A stretch of 64,000 bases of DNA from Symbiodinium natans (GCA_905221605.1 CAJNDS010001968.1:471501-535500), one strand, 5' to 3'. Counted from the stretch's first letter, positions 42,143 to 54,672 are shown. A program made the numbers and translations. Notes: generated by a model not told the origin, from the sequence alone.

Positions 42143-43248
42143 TTGGCTAGAGCAGCAGCTCTTCAGGTCCACGCAATGCTTCGCATCTGGGGTGTTTCCG
42201 GGCAAGAGCTGGCCGCAGCGCCTGTGGGCGACGCACTTGAACAGGTGATCGACTTGAAACGATACTTGCGAAGCCGGCATGGCTTCCCAGTTTGCCTGCA
42301 ACAGCTCCTACAGGCTGGCCGATGCTTGGGGGATCTTGATTCCCTAGTCGGGCCCGTTGACCTGCAGCTGGTACTGATATCCACCCTCAGCCAAGAGCAG
42401 ATGCCTCAGGCTGAAGACGAGTTTCTTCAGTATGCTGCCGAAAAGGGTCACGTGGACGTGGGACAAGAACTTCGCTCTCAGGCTCGCATCGAAGATGGGC
42501 CATGTCGAGATTGTACGTTTGCTGCTGGACGCGGGTGCGGACACGAACCTGAAGGACGCGTCCGCCCGGACCGCTCTCACGCACGCGTCTTTCAACGGCT
42601 ACGTCGCGATTGTGCGTTTGCTGCTGGATGCCGGTGCCGACAAGAATTTGCAGGACTGGTGCGGAGAGACCGCTCTCCTGCATGCATCTTCCGAGGGCCA
42701 CGTCGAGATTGTACGTTTGCTGCTGGACACCGGCGCCGACAAAGACTTACAGAACTTAGATGGCAGTGAGACTGCTCTCATGCGTGCATCTTTCAACGGC
42801 CACGTCGAGATTGTGCGGTTGCTGCTGGACGCAGGTGCCGACAAGGACATGCAGGACTGGTGCGGCAGGTCAGCTCTCATGTACGCATCTTTCAACGGCG
42901 ACTACGTCGAGATTGTGCGTTTGCTGTTGGACGCTGGTGCCGAGAGCAACTTGCGAAAGTGCGAGAGCGGCGAGACTGCTCTCATGATGGCATCTTCCTG
43001 GGGCCATGTCGAGATTGCGCGTTTGCTGCTGGACGCCGGTGCCGACACGAACTTGCAGGACTTCTGCGGCAACACAGCTCTCATGTATGCCTCTTTTCAC
43101 GACGACCACGCCGAGGTTGTACGTTTGCTGCTGGACGCCGGTGCCGACAAGAACTTGCAGAACAGGTCCGGCTGCACCGCTCATGTATGCATGTTCTGGG
43201 CACCGCGTCGAGACTGCAAGCTTGCTGGAAGCTGGAGAACCCTAGCCT
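42143..43248 (+). pseudogene. Ankyrin-repeat protein gene copy, intronless, broken
   Basis: The start may be ATG 42143 or 42176 (MLRIWGVSGQELAAAPVGDA). Residues 1-75 resemble a ubiquitin-like fold (LKRYLRSRHGFPVCLQQLLQ, then AGRCL and PVDLQLVLI). Then follow about eight ankyrin repeats with GHVEIVRLLLDAGADKNLQD as the unit. Ankyrin repeats bind proteins; the partner is unknown. Two frame changes break the copy. Near 42450-42475 part of a repeat is lost between HVDV and DKNFALRLASK. Near 43175 a 2-bp loss separates the last repeat from MYACSGHRVETASLLEAGEP and the TAG at 43246. It has no introns, unlike the exon-like pieces around it, so it may be a retroposed copy. Mutations are few, hence not very old. 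Confidence 0.75.
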
Positions 43249-44228
43249 AAAACCGGGCGTAGGCCCCTTTTTTCCTCTGTTATTTAGGGTTGGGGTTCCC
43301 GTATCATCCCCTTAAAACCTGGCACTCTGGTTATTCCTAGGTTACTCCCGGGTCTAGTAGCGGCTGCGCCAGTTCGGCTGTCCTTCGAGCCTGAAGTACA
43401 GTATAGCATATGCTCCAGGCAGTCCCACGGAAGCGCCAACTTTTGGGTTGAGGGTTTGGGGTTGTAGCTCCAAAACCCCCTTCTGTGTCCACCTAAGCCG
43501 CAAACACCGGAAACTTAAACCCTAAACCTTTAAGCCATTTGTATTTGAGTTACAGAGTTGCTTTTAAAGGGGGTGTGAGTTAGAACAACCCATGCTCTGG
43601 GATGCTAATACAGTTTCAGGGTAGGGTGTAGGCTTTAGGGTTTAGGATTTGGAGTGTAGGCAGGCTTTAGGGCTTGCCCCCCCCCCCCCCGCCCCCCTGA
43701 ACAGTCAAGGCTGGATTTTGCTCTGTTTAGACGGCCCCGGGGCTTTATATGATTTAAATAGGGAGGAGTTTATATAAGCTTTAAGAGGGGCAGCGATGCC
43801 CGGCAATCTTTTTTAATCGCGCGCCACGTCGAATTTTCTTACGGCGCCCGGACGATTTGACTTTAAACAGGGACTCCCAGACAGTCAGGATGTCCTGAAC
43901 AACACAGCCAAATTGACTTTATAGAGGAGGCCCCTGCTTAAACGGGTCCAACATTAGGATCTAGGGTACCGGGCCGACACCAAGTCTAGGATCCCTGGTG
44001 TTTCTTCCATGCAATCCAAGAGACACTCCTGCAAACCCTAAATCGCTAAGCCCCCCCCCTTCTGAGTCAAAAGCTCGTAATCCCTAAGCCCACAAACCTA
44101 AATTCCCTGAACCCAGGACACCCAAAGCCCCAATCCCAACTAAGGGCCTATGAGTCCTACTGGGCCAACAACTCTGAAGCAAGAACACCCAAAATCTCTA
44201 ATCCTGATTGAGGCCCATCAACCCTAAA

Positions 44229-44350
44229 GGGTTTAGGGTTTAGGGTTTGGGTTTAGGGTTTAGGGTTTAGGGTTTAGGGTTTAGGGTTTAGGGGTTAGGG
44301 TTTAGGGTTTAGGGTTTAGGGTTTAGGGTTTAGGGTTTAGGGTTTAGGGT
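44229..44350 (+). repeat. Long TTTAGGG array
   Basis: About 17 units with two length variants. Confidence 0.95.
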
Positions 44351-44367
44351 TGCAAAACTCCGAGCAG

Positions 44368-44440
44368 GAGCCAACCCTGCAGCACCACCTCAAGAAGAAG
44401 ATCGACGACTTCGCTTGCAGCTTACATCGGGGGCTTCGGT
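44368..44440 (+). other. Exon-like segment
   Basis: After CTCCGAGCAG it reads EPTLQHHLKKKIDDFACSLH and then RGLR before GTTAGG. The preceding array is TTTAGGG, an exception to the usual order. Confidence 0.45.
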
Positions 44441-44600
44441 TAGGGTCCATCTGTGCTAGGGCACCATAGCGCTGCAAACCTGAAGAGTCCTTTGGGTTTG
44501 GGTGTGAGGGCTAAAAGGGGATTCTAAGCAGTCCAACACCCAGAAATGGTTCCCTAGTCCTTAACCCTAAACCCCCAGACCTTGAAATTTCTCGCCCCAG

Positions 44601-44663
44601 GCAGCCGCAGCATTCTTCCCTCCCTCGTCCGGCTTGCTGGCGGCGGTGTTGGGGCAGGCTCGG
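44601..44663 (+). other. Exon-like segment
   Basis: After CTCGCCCCAG it reads AAAAFFPPSSGLLAAVLGQA and R, 21 codons, then GTTTAGGG repeats. The telomere-like unit would supply the donor GT. Confidence 0.5.
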
Positions 44664-45698
44664 GTTTAGGGTTTAGGGTTTAGGGTTTAGGAACTGGCAG
44701 GGCTGGGGGGTGGGAGGGATGGGAGAGTTCAGCGTGTTCAGGTTTGTAGGTTTGGAATCTTCTGCGGGGTGAGAGGAGTTCGAGTTTGGTTGGAGGTTTG
44801 GAGGTTTTGGGCTTATGACCCTAAACCCTAAACCCTAAACCTGGTTCACGAATGAAGTGTTGGTTTTGGCGCCCTTCGCCTGAACTGTACAGCCAGCAAG
44901 TCCGCTGCAGGGCCTGAGGAACAAGGCCCCTAAAGCCTAAAACCCTAAAACCCCAAAACCCTAGACCCTAAACCCTAAACCCTAAACCCTAAACCCTAAA
45001 CTTACACGTGGAGGACTTAACATGATCGGATTGTGTTTTTTCGGTGTTGAGTCGCGAGACTCGGGGCGCCCACCGGGTGTCCGGCTGGAGTAGGTCTCCT
45101 AGAGGTTTAGGGTTTAGGGTTTCGGGTTTCGGGTTTATAGGGCTTAGGGTTTAGGGTTTAGGGCTTAGGGTGAGCCAATAGTTTAACTTTAAACTTTTCG
45201 GGCTTCCTTATTCAGTAGGAATAACAAAGTTTGACCTCTTTTCTGCCTTGGTCATTGGAGATGTCAGGGTTGCGCTGAGAAGTCCCGAAGGTGTTCCGGC
45301 AGTTCTACATCCTCGACGGCCAGAGTGTGGAGATGCCCAAGGACCGGCCGCTTCGTAGTTGGGAATGAGGGAGTGAGGTACTCAGTGACTCTATTATGGG
45401 CCCATACGAAGCAACAGTAAGCCGAAGGCAACGATGGAAAGACGTCAGCCCTGGGAGGGGGGGGGGGGGGGGGTGGAGCACTCTGAAACCTAAACACACC
45501 CTGTTACATCTAGGATGCCCAGTAGCATTTCGTTCCCTTTTAAAGCAGTTAGGATCCCTTTGTAAACTGAACCCTGAACCCTGAATCCTGAACCCTGAAC
45601 CCTAATCCCTAAACCCTAAACCCTAAACCCTAAACCCTAAACCCTGAACCCTAAACCCTAGCAACCCCAGCCCTGAAGCCCGGCCGTTGAGAGTGCAG

Positions 45699-45764
45699 GA
45701 GTCGCAGGCAGCCCGCGACTTACGCCTTCTGGGCCGCGCCGCATCCAGTGGCGAAGTTCGCGAG
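45699..45764 (+). other. Exon-like segment, 22 codons, with GTGGGC donor
   Basis: After GAGTGCAG it reads ESQAARDLRLLGRAASSGEV and RE, then GTGGGC. Exactly 66 bp, open throughout, with CCCTAAA arrays before and TTTAGGG after. One of the clearest exon candidates. Confidence 0.55.
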
Positions 45765-46464
45765 GTGGGCGGGGACTTTGTGACTTTGCGGTTGAGATTG
45801 GGGGTGTAGGTGTTTCGGGGTTTAGGGTTTAGGGTTTAGATTTTTTGGGGTTTAGAGTTTGGGTGTTTTTGGGCTTAGGGTTTAGGGTTTTTTGGGGGGG
45901 GTTTAGGGCTTTTGTGGTTGTGGAATTTTTGGGTTTTAGGGATTAGTGGTTAGGGGTCCGGCTCAGGGTTGAAGGTTGAGGGTTTAGAAGTTCAGGGTCA
46001 GGGTGCAAGTGAAGGTGTAGAGTCTCGCAGAGCGGGGACATGGCGTGCTCAATCGGTTTCGTAGGGTTTAGCATTTATAGGGATTAGGATTAAAGAAAAA
46101 TCTATGCTGGTTTACTCTGGGCCTCCATGTTTACAAAGTCTGCCTACTTTGGGAGTGAGTCTGTAGATGGTTGGCTCTTTGGTTCCAACCGGCGTTCAGG
46201 TTTTGCTGGTTTGTGGTTTAGGGTTTAGGTTTAGGGTGTAGGGTTAAGGGTTTAGGGTTTAGGGTTTAGGGTTTAGGGTTTAGGGTAGAGGACGTTTAGA
46301 GTCCAGAGGCTATTGGATTTCTTGGGTCTTGGCAGCCCATTCGCTACCCTTTTCCCTTTTGTTGGTTCAAGGTTCCCATGTAACATAACCAACCCCCCAA
46401 AAGGGTGTCCTTATTCCCAATGTGGTGGCTGGGCTACCAAGGGTTTGGAGCCTGCAAGCCCCCA

Positions 46465-46590
46465 CCTAAACCCTAAACCCTAAACCCTAAACCCTAAACC
46501 CTAAACCCTAAACCCTAAACCCTAAACCCTAAACCCTAAACCCTAAACCCTAAACCCTAAACCCTAAACCCTAAACCCTAAACCCTAAAC
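46465..46590 (-). repeat. Long CCCTAAA array
   Basis: About 17 perfect units, the longest pure C-strand run in the window. Confidence 0.95.
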
Positions 46591-46951
46591 CATTACCGAC
46601 GCTGCAAGAAAGGCGTGTAGGGCTCAGAGTGGTTTAGGCCGTCGTGTTCGTAGTGGTTTAGGGCTTGGTTTTTGTGACTTTGACCGGGCTGAATCGGGGT
46701 GAAGGGCTTTCAGGGGGCTTACAGGTCTTATAGGGTGTCGGGTTGAGGTATAAGGCGCTGTGGGCTTTCCACGGCTTCGGGTCTTACTATGTAAAGTTGA
46801 GAATGTGCCTATCTCTTGCTGTCGCCCCGAAACGAAACAGAAGCTGAACCTTAAACGCTCATTCCAAACCCCTAACCGTTAACCCCTAAACCCTAAACCC
46901 CAAACCCTAAACCCTAAACCCTAAACCCTGTAAACCCTAGTGCCTTTGCAG

Positions 46952-46996
46952 GCCTTGCCTCTGCTGGGAGCTGTGGGTGGTACGGCACGGGGTCAC
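46952..46996 (+). other. Exon-like segment, 15 codons, with GTGCAG donor
   Basis: After GTGCCTTTGCAG it reads ALPLLGAVGGTARGH, then GTGCAG. The CCCTAAA array ends just upstream. Confidence 0.5.
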
Positions 46997-47316
46997 GTGC
47001 AGGCGTGGCGCTTGCATGGATGATAGCAGCCCTACTTGGAGGTTCCTGGGTGACGTAAAGTTATGAGTGGGCGAAACTCTAGGTACTCTGGCTGAAACTG
47101 GCTATAAAACTCTAAACTCTAACCCTAAACCCTATACCCTTTTTCCCTTCTCGCCCTGTTTGGGATTTGGGGCTTTGCGCTTAGGGTCACCCCTGCTTCT
47201 TGGGTCGACCCGTCTCATCTGTTGGACTGCCTCGAATTTCACTTCCTAGGTGTGCCACCTGCACGTGGAAAATTATTGTCCTGTCGAGGATCCTGTGAGA
47301 ATACAGAGCCTTATGT

Positions 47317-47372
47317 ATGCATGTATGTATGTATGTATATATATATATACAATATACAGATATATATATTAT
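47317..47372. repeat. (TGTA)n/(TA)n microsatellite
   Basis: ATGTATGTATGTATGTATAT passing into TA and ATATAC units. Other TA runs lie at 18621-18640, 52128-52146 and 57919-57948. Confidence 0.9.
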
Positions 47373-47832
47373 GTGTTTTGTTCATCTAGGGTATCCCGAA
47401 AGGGCCCATCAACAAAGTCACGAGAATCCCCTGAGATACACAATGTCAGATCCACAAGCAATATTCATAGGGCCAATGCCAAAACCAAACAACCTGTAAG
47501 TCGAAACCTTTGCTTGTTTCCACATAAACACCAACTCCATGGACACAAAGCCCAGAAAACCCAAAACCCTAAACCCTAAACCCTAAACCCTAAACCCTAA
47601 ACCCTAAACCCTAAACCCTAAACCCTAAACCCTAAACCCTAAACCACCACCACAGGGCGTTGTTCTAAACTCAAAAGTCCCTGCGTAGACCCTAATCCCT
47701 AAACCCTAAGCCCTTATATAACTCTAAACCCTAAACCCTAAGCCCTAAACCCTAAACCCTAAACCCTAAACCCTAAACCCTAAACCCTAAACCCTAAGCC
47801 CTAAACCAACCCTAATCCCTGACTAAGAACAG

Positions 47833-47891
47833 ACGCCGCATCACTCTAAGGCCTTCGCGGAGGAAGTGCAGGCAGTGCTGCAACTCAGGCC
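47833..47891 (+). other. Exon-like segment
   Basis: After GACTAAGAACAG it reads TPHHSKAFAEEVQAVLQLR, ending at GTGATG. C-array before, G-array after. A shorter version starts after CTCTAAG at 47851. Confidence 0.45.
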
Positions 47892-48809
47892 GTGATGTTT
47901 GGCACGTAGGTAGGGTTTAGGGTTTAGGGTTGAGGGTTTAGGGTTTAGGGTTTAGGGTTTAGGGTTTAGGGTTTAGGGTTTAGGGTTTAGGGTTTAGGGT
48001 TTACGGTTTAGGGTTTCGGGTTTAGGGTTTAGGGTTTAGGGTTTAGGGCTTGAGAAGGCTTCAGTTAAAGCCCCGCCAAAAACACCAAAGCCCTGGACTT
48101 GCCGCCATATAATTCCATGAAATTCCATTTAAATTCTCATAATTCCACATAACTGCCTGCAAATCCATGAAATCTTGATATCAGGTGTGAGGGGGCTGTT
48201 GGAGTTGCTTCAGGTGTAGGGTTTAGGGTTCAGGGTTTAGGATTTAGGATTTAGGGTTTAGGGTAGTTAAGGGTAGTTTAGGGTACAAGGCTCTCAAGGT
48301 TTAGGCTCTAGGGTTTCAACGTTTGTGGGGTATGGCTTCGGGCTGTTGGGGCCTAGGGTTTAGGCTTCAGTGGTTTCAGAGGATCTTTAGGGGAAAGGTT
48401 GGCTTGGGGGTTTAGCGTGTTGGGTTTCGGGTTTAGGGTTTATTAGGGTTTTAAAACGTCTCTGGGGTCAAAGTCCTTACTGCATCGAAGCCTCAGACCC
48501 CACGCCTGGACACCCTCACCCAAAGCCCAAACCCCAAGCTCTGAACCCTAAACCCTAAACCCTAAACCCTAAACCCTAAACCTTAGGTTTCCAGACCCGA
48601 GGCCCCAATAGCCCTGAACCCTGAAGCCGAGCGTCATCCCGTGGTTTCATGGGTCAGGTTTGGGGTTTGGGGTTTAGGGTTTAGGGTTTAGGGTTTTGGG
48701 GTTTAGGGTTTAGGGCTAGGGTTTAGGGTTAAGGTCGTTGGGAAGCAGGCTCAGTTGGGGACACAGGGTCGTCATATTCAGACCTCTATACTACCCCCTC
48801 CCGCCCTAG

Positions 48810-48895
48810 GGTTTAGGGTTTAGGGTTTAGGGTTTAGGGTTTAGGGTTTAGGGTTTGGGGTTTGGGGTTTGGGGTTTGGGGTTTGGGGTTTGGGA
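48810..48895 (+). repeat. TTTAGGG array passing into TTTGGGG
   Basis: About seven TTTAGGG units, then six or seven TTTGGGG units, without mixing. Confidence 0.9.
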
Positions 48896-50169
48896 TTGGG
48901 AGGGTGCTGAATGTGATGTGTGAGTTTTTGGTGTTTAGGGGAAACCCGAAATCTCAAGCCCGAAGCAGTTCCTAACCCAAAAGCTTTTGAACCCTTTCAA
49001 GGCTTCAGTTTTCAGTAAACCCTAAATATACCCTAAACCCTACACCCTAAACCCTAAACCCTAAACCCAATTTTGCATTGGCGCTATTCGAGCTCCGGAG
49101 TTTCGCCTTAGGATGTGAGGGCCCGTGGGATGCCACTTGAAGCTTTATCAGCCTGCCCTCAACCCTATAGGGTTTAGGTAGCGTTTAGGGTTTAGGGTTT
49201 AGGGTTTAGGGTTTAGGGTTTAGGGTTTCTTAGCCCGATGTACCCTAAACCCTACACACCCCAAGCCCTGCGCAAACACTAACCCCCGCACACCCTTAAC
49301 CCTAATTAACGCCGATACTGCGTAAACCCCAAACCCTGACCCTTATGCACCCGAAACCCTGAAACCTAAACCCTATACACCCCATACACCATGAACCCTA
49401 AACCCTATACAGACCCTAACCCCTATGCACCCGAAACTCTAAACCCTAAACCCCAAACCCCAAACCCCAAACCCTAAACCCCTAAACCCCTAAACCCCTA
49501 AACCCCTAAACCCTAAACCCTAAACCCCTAAACCCCTAAACCCCTAACCCTAAAACCCCAAAGCCTAAAGCCCCATCCCGGCCTTGGCCAGGCAGATTCT
49601 GAGCGCGGTAAAAGCCCGGGTGCAGTGTTTAAATGCATCCCTGCTTTGAGGCTTTCGGGTAATTTATGTATGGTTAGTATAGGGTATTTAAGGGGTAATT
49701 TAAGGTGCTTTGAGGCTTTAGGACGACTATGGTATTTGGGTAGTTTTAAGATTTTTTTGGGGGGTATTCAGGGGTAGCTGCGGGCAATTTGGGATAGTTT
49801 GGGGGCAGGGCGTTTGGGACTCAAGATGGTTACTCGTGCCCCCCTCCCACCCTCCAAGGGTAGCAGGGTGTAGAAGCTTAGGGTTTTATCAATTCATGGT
49901 GGTACACCCAGCAAAGCCTTAGTGGTTGAAGGCTTCCAGCGGAAGGTTCTAGGCTCGGAGGATTCTGGAGGGTGCGTACAAAGGCCCAGCAGAAACAGCC
50001 TCCCCTACAGAGCTGAACCCTAAATCCTAAACCCTAAATCCCAAGCCCTGAGCCCTTGTGTTTAGAGAAGAGGTATGTAGCATTCCTCGCGGCCACCTTC
50101 TGTTGCCGATCTCGTTTGCCTGTGTCTGCGAGAAAAGACGAGATTCCGACAGCGCCTGTTTGCTCCCAA

Positions 50170-50271
50170 AGACTCCAATACCCCCTTAATTAAAGAATAT
50201 TCCTCAAACCATATAAGGAACCCTCTTATACTGTAAGGAATTTTCCTGAATTGATAGGGATATTGGAGTCT
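50170..50271. mobile_element. Fold-back element with about 36-bp arms
   Basis: Left arm AGACTCCAATACCCCCTTAA then TTAAAGAATATTCCT. The right arm inverted reads AGACTCCAATATCCCTATCA then ATTCAGGAAAATTCCT. About 30 bp of loop. No coding capacity. Confidence 0.65.
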
Positions 50272-50404
50272 CTGGCCTGGTTTGGATTGAGGCTTGCTGG
50301 TTTTAGGATGTAGAGTTCCTATGAAGCGTGCCGGCTCTCAACAACCGAGGACAGAATTCCCTGTAATTATTGTCTTGTCGTGTGGCATAGCATTGTGTTC
50401 GTAT

Positions 50405-50790
50405 TAGTGCTGCTAGTACAATTACGACAACTACTGCCAACTACTACCGACTACTACCAAAGACTAACTACTACTAGCTACTACGAAGTAGTATCGCAAC
50501 TACCACTAACTACTGACACGGCGCGTAGACGCCCGTGGAGTTTGAGAGAATATGTCAATGTCCGGAAACAGCGCAGAGGCAGTTTACGTTGGTATTTACA
50601 GTGGACGCTGTTTTTCCTAAAGGAAGCCTTAAAAATTGGGCAAACATCGTGGGGCAGGCTACCTGCGATTCTGCACAAGATACTACTACTGCTACTCCTA
50701 CTACTACGAGTACTAGTACTAGTACTAGTACTAGTACTAGTACTACTAGTAGTAGTAGTAGTAGTAGTACTACTACTACTACTACTCCTG

Positions 50791-50873
<83 letters not shown>

Positions 50874-50907
50874 TCTACCACTACCACTACCACAACTGCT
50901 ACTACTG

Positions 50908-50981
<74 letters not shown>

Positions 50982-51008
50982 GCTATTACTACTACTACTA
51001 CTACGACG

Positions 51009-51083
<75 letters not shown>
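50405..51083. repeat. TAC/GTA trinucleotide tract with an inverted segment
   Basis: A sparse TAC-rich start, unique text near 50520-50685, then about 400 bp of almost pure (TAC)n. Near 50704-50770 the repeat turns into ACTAGT units and then (TAG)n, the same trinucleotide on the other strand, before returning to (TAC)n. The long Leu, Thr, Ser and Val open frames are by-products of this tract. Confidence 0.9.
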
Positions 51084-51601
51084 GTCAGCAGATATCACGG
51101 ATTTTAAGAAGTGCTGCGTGATGATGTTGGCTTTGCCACCAGACTGGTCTGGTCTGCGCAGGTGGCGAGGGAACCGCTTCAACGGCATTCGTGGCAACAT
51201 GCTGAGCCCGAAGCCAAGATGCGCGAGGAGTCTCGCTTCCTGGGTTAGTAGGGTTCGGTTGTGGGGCTAAGCGATTTTTGTAAACAGTGCCTTTAGGGCA
51301 AAAATAGCCTCAAAACCTTGTAAAATATGGCCTTTGGGCCCAAAAACCCTTAAATAAGAGTCCTTGGAGCCTTAGGGGTAGGGTTGTAGAGAGGGTACCG
51401 ACAAAACCGGGGTTATATACCCTTTGGGGGTGAGGTTTGTGGACTCCCGTATGACGAAGCAGAGAGGTTAGGGACTTGTAGGGGCCGTTGGCGACTCTCG
51501 GCAAGGGTTTAGGGTTTAAATAGGGTTTAGGGTTTAGGGTCTTGGGTTTAGGGTTTAGGGTTTACGGTTTTCCGGCACCATGGATCCAAGCATAGGCCTA
51601 G

Positions 51602-51677
51602 GATCGAGCTTGACCTAGATGGCCGGTACTTCTGCGAGACACAACTCAGGCAGCAAGGGCCACGCATCCTTTTGAGG
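51602..51677 (+). other. Exon-like segment
   Basis: After CATAGGCCTAG it reads IELDLDGRYFCETQLRQQGP and RILL, then GGTTTAGGG. Very protein-like. G-rich repeats lie on both sides. Confidence 0.45.
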
Positions 51678-51802
51678 GTTTAGGGTTTAGGGTTTAGGGT
51701 TCATGAGATTTGTTCGCATGCTCGGTATGTTGCAAGATGGACTTGGTATAATCTAGACTTCTTTCGAGTGACAAGGCGGCATGCGCCAAACTACGAACAT
51801 GG

Positions 51803-51892
51803 GGGGGTTTATGAACATAGGTGACCCCCGAAATAGTGGGATTCCCTTAGAATAAGGACCCCAATAAGGTACCCCTAATTTCGGAAACCCCC
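51803..51892. mobile_element. Fold-back element, family H, copy 1
   Basis: Left GGGGGTTTATGAACATAGGT and right, inverted, GGGGGTTTCCGAAATTAGGG then GTACC. It shares its arms with the copy at 54775. Confidence 0.5.
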
Positions 51893-52589
51893 ACACGTTC
51901 CACACCCCCGCCAGAGGTCCAGAGGAGCGGTTGGCAAACTACGCAGCTCGCGGCGAGGTGAGGGGCCCCCAGCATGGAATACTTGTCAGTCTAGGGTTTC
52001 AGACCTAAACCCTCAACCCTAAACCCTCAACCCTAAACCCCAAACCCTAAACCCTAAGCCCTAAGCCCTAAACCTTGCAACTGTAAGTTCGCGCCTGGAC
52101 GTGAACATGCAAGTTCAGGAAGCTTGTATATATATATATATATATGTGTGTGTGTATATTTGTATTCATATTCACATGGCTCCTTACTAAGTATATAATG
52201 AAGTGTAAGGTTTGTTTCCAGACCCGGGCAGGGCGAAAGAACACACATACGCACGATTCGAATACGCTCTGTACTCGACCGCTCATTTACACAGGGTTTT
52301 GTAGGTTTTAGGTTAGGGTTTTAGGTTTTGGGTTTTTGAGTTCCAATTCCCACGACCTCGATCCTTTCCTAAACCCTATAATATCCCGAAACCTCTAAAC
52401 CCCCAAACTCATAAACCCCAAGCTCCTGAACCTCAAGCCCCAAACCGCTCAACCCCTAAGCCCCTAAGCCCCAAGCCCCAAACCCCAAACCCCAAACCCC
52501 AAACCCTAAACCCTAAACCCTAAACCCCAAACCCCAAACCCAAAACCCTAAACCCTAAACCCTAAACCCTAAACCCGGCAACCCACACC

Positions 52590-52680
52590 TGCGAGGACCC
52601 CAGCAAGGACCAAGAGTGGGAAGAGCTCTTCGGAGCCAACAGTGACGTCCTCGGCCCTGCACCCTATCGGCCCCAACGCA
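52590..52680 (+). other. Exon-like segment
   Basis: The + frame reads CEDPSKDQEWEELFGANSDV and continues LGPAPYRPQRR; acidic and very protein-like. A CCCTAAA array lies before. After it come TTTAGGG-type and then CCCTAAA units. The acceptor may be GACCCCAG at 52603. Confidence 0.5.
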
Positions 52681-53556
52681 GGACTTTTAGGGTTTTAGGG
52701 TTTAAACCCTAAACCCTAAACCCTAAACCCTAAACCCTAAACCCTAAACCCTAAACCCTAAACCCTTTCGTGCTCTAGGGGTGTTAGTGTTTGTGGTTTA
52801 GGGTTCAGGGGACTCCCACGGATGGAGAGGGGGGGGGGGTAAGGGGGAGTTGGGGGTTTGGGGGGTTTATTGGCCTCGGGTTTACTCATACTAGGAGGGT
52901 TCAGAGTTTAGGGTTTAGGGTTTAGGGTTTTCCGGTTCAGGGTTATAGAAGATTTCAACGGCCGTCGGGGTTCGTGTGGAGGGGGTGTGCAGACTGCCGC
53001 GGATTTTTTTATTTAGACGGGGTTGGGGGGGGGGGGGGGGGGGGGGGGGGTTAGGGTTTAGGGATGAGGGTTTAGGGTTTGGGGTTTAGGCTTTAGGGTT
53101 GGGGGGGGGGGGGGGGAAGACTTGGCCAGGGGAGTTGAACTAGGGTTGGAGTTGCTGACAGGTATTGGGGCTAGTTGAGTTCAGTTTAGGGTTTCGGGCT
53201 TAAGGTTTGTCGGGTTCATGGCTTCAGGGTATCGAGGGTTTCGAGGGTTTCGAGGGTTTCGGCGGTGTATATTGACTCCTGACTTCGGGTTTCAATGCGG
53301 CCTCAAACCCTAACAACCCCCAAACACGAAACCGCAGCCCCTTGCTCAGACATGGCCGTCTGGTAGGTGCACAAGCTTGACTGGATACTAGGGCCTGAGT
53401 CTTGCTACACTGTATCTTATCACTGTGTATACTATGTACCGAAGTACCTGCGAGACTGCCACTATAAGTCCCCCAAACCCTAGGCTCTTATCCTGAACCC
53501 TAAAAGCCCCAAGTCCTAAACCCTACATCCTTAACCCTCCTCAGTCCCTCCGTCAG

Positions 53557-53660
53557 AGTATCTAAACGCCTCATGAAGCGGGCTGTGTTTGGGGCAAAGC
53601 CCGTGGAGTCGGAGTTGGATCCACAGGACTGCGCCGAATGCATTGAGAGGGCGGGGGGAG
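53557..53660 (+). other. Exon-like segment
   Basis: After CCCTCCGTCAG it reads VSKRLMKRAVFGAKPVESEL and continues DPQDCAECIERAGGG, about 34 codons. The C-x-x-C pair is notable, but no domain can be named. Confidence 0.45.
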
Positions 53661-53917
53661 GGTAGAGTCGGTACGGCTAGGGGTTTAAACCCTCAAACTT
53701 TTAAGCCCTAAATCCCTGTAAGCCTTGGGGTGAGGGTTTCCCAGCACCCCCCCCCCCACCTACCCTTTACCCATAACAGTAGGGTATATACGTCCCCCTT
53801 ATTAAGGGGTAGTTGGGGGGTGCAGGTCGGGGAAGGGTTTGATAGGTGTTCAGGGCCGGAGCTTGGAGGCCTTGGGAGCAGGGCGGTGCGCACTGCGTGG
53901 GGGACGCGTTTTCAACT

Positions 53918-54018
53918 AAACCCCAAACCCCAAACCCCAAACCCCAAACCCCAAACCCGAAACCCGAAACCCCAAACCCCAAACCCCAAACCCTAAACCC
54001 TAAACCCTAAACCCTAAA
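53918..54018 (-). repeat. CCCCAAA array passing into CCCTAAA
   Basis: About nine CCCCAAA/CCCGAAA units, then five CCCTAAA units. Confidence 0.9.
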
Positions 54019-54212
54019 CCCCTGGTCTTCAAGGGTTCCAAAGAGCATGAGGGTAGGGGCCCTGTGCTCATAAGGGTATTTCCTAAACTAGGGTGGATGT
54101 CTGTTTAGGGTTTAGGGTTTAGGGTACCCAAGGACACTGCCCCTGATATTAGGGGGGGGGGGGGGGGGGGCGGGCCCACGTTAAACGGTATTCAATCTCC
54201 GGAACACCGACT

Positions 54213-54358
54213 GGCCCATGAAATGAAGTAGGGTTTATATTTCTGTTCTTGGTGAGTGTGTAGAAGGTTCCTTTGTTACTATTGGTGAGTGTATATTCCG
54301 GGTGTCCTTTTGGGGGTACAAGAAGTACATACCCTACTTCATATAACAGACATGGGCC
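54213..54358. mobile_element. Fold-back element with nested arms
   Basis: Outer GGCCCATG and inner ATGAAGTAGGGT with TATATTTCT at the left. The right side inverted gives GGCCCATG, then ATGAAGTAGGGT and ATGTACTTCT. GGTGAGTGT occurs twice in the loop. Confidence 0.55.
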
Positions 54359-54672
54359 CCAAAGGGGCGAAATGAAATTGACGCGAAGGCTTGACTATCG
54401 TCGGAAAGGTTCGTGGACCCGTTGAGCGGACTGTTCCTTTTTGGGGTCAGCTTCTTTACGAACGGCTAATCTTGGTACTCGCACATGCAAAACATTTCAA
54501 CTGGCGGTTCTACATAATGCCCAAGGATTGGTAATACCCCGAATGCCTCGAATTCCCTGAACTTTGAAACCCTCCACTCTGCACCCTAAATCCTAAATCC
54601 TAAACCCTAAACCCTAAACCCTAAACCCTAAACCCCCAAAATATCCTCCACCCTAAACCTTCTCGCGACAAG

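Noticed and set aside
50380-51270. Long open frames with Leu, Thr, Ser or Val runs on both strands
   Set aside because: They are all produced by the TAC/TAG trinucleotide tract and have no non-repeat domain.
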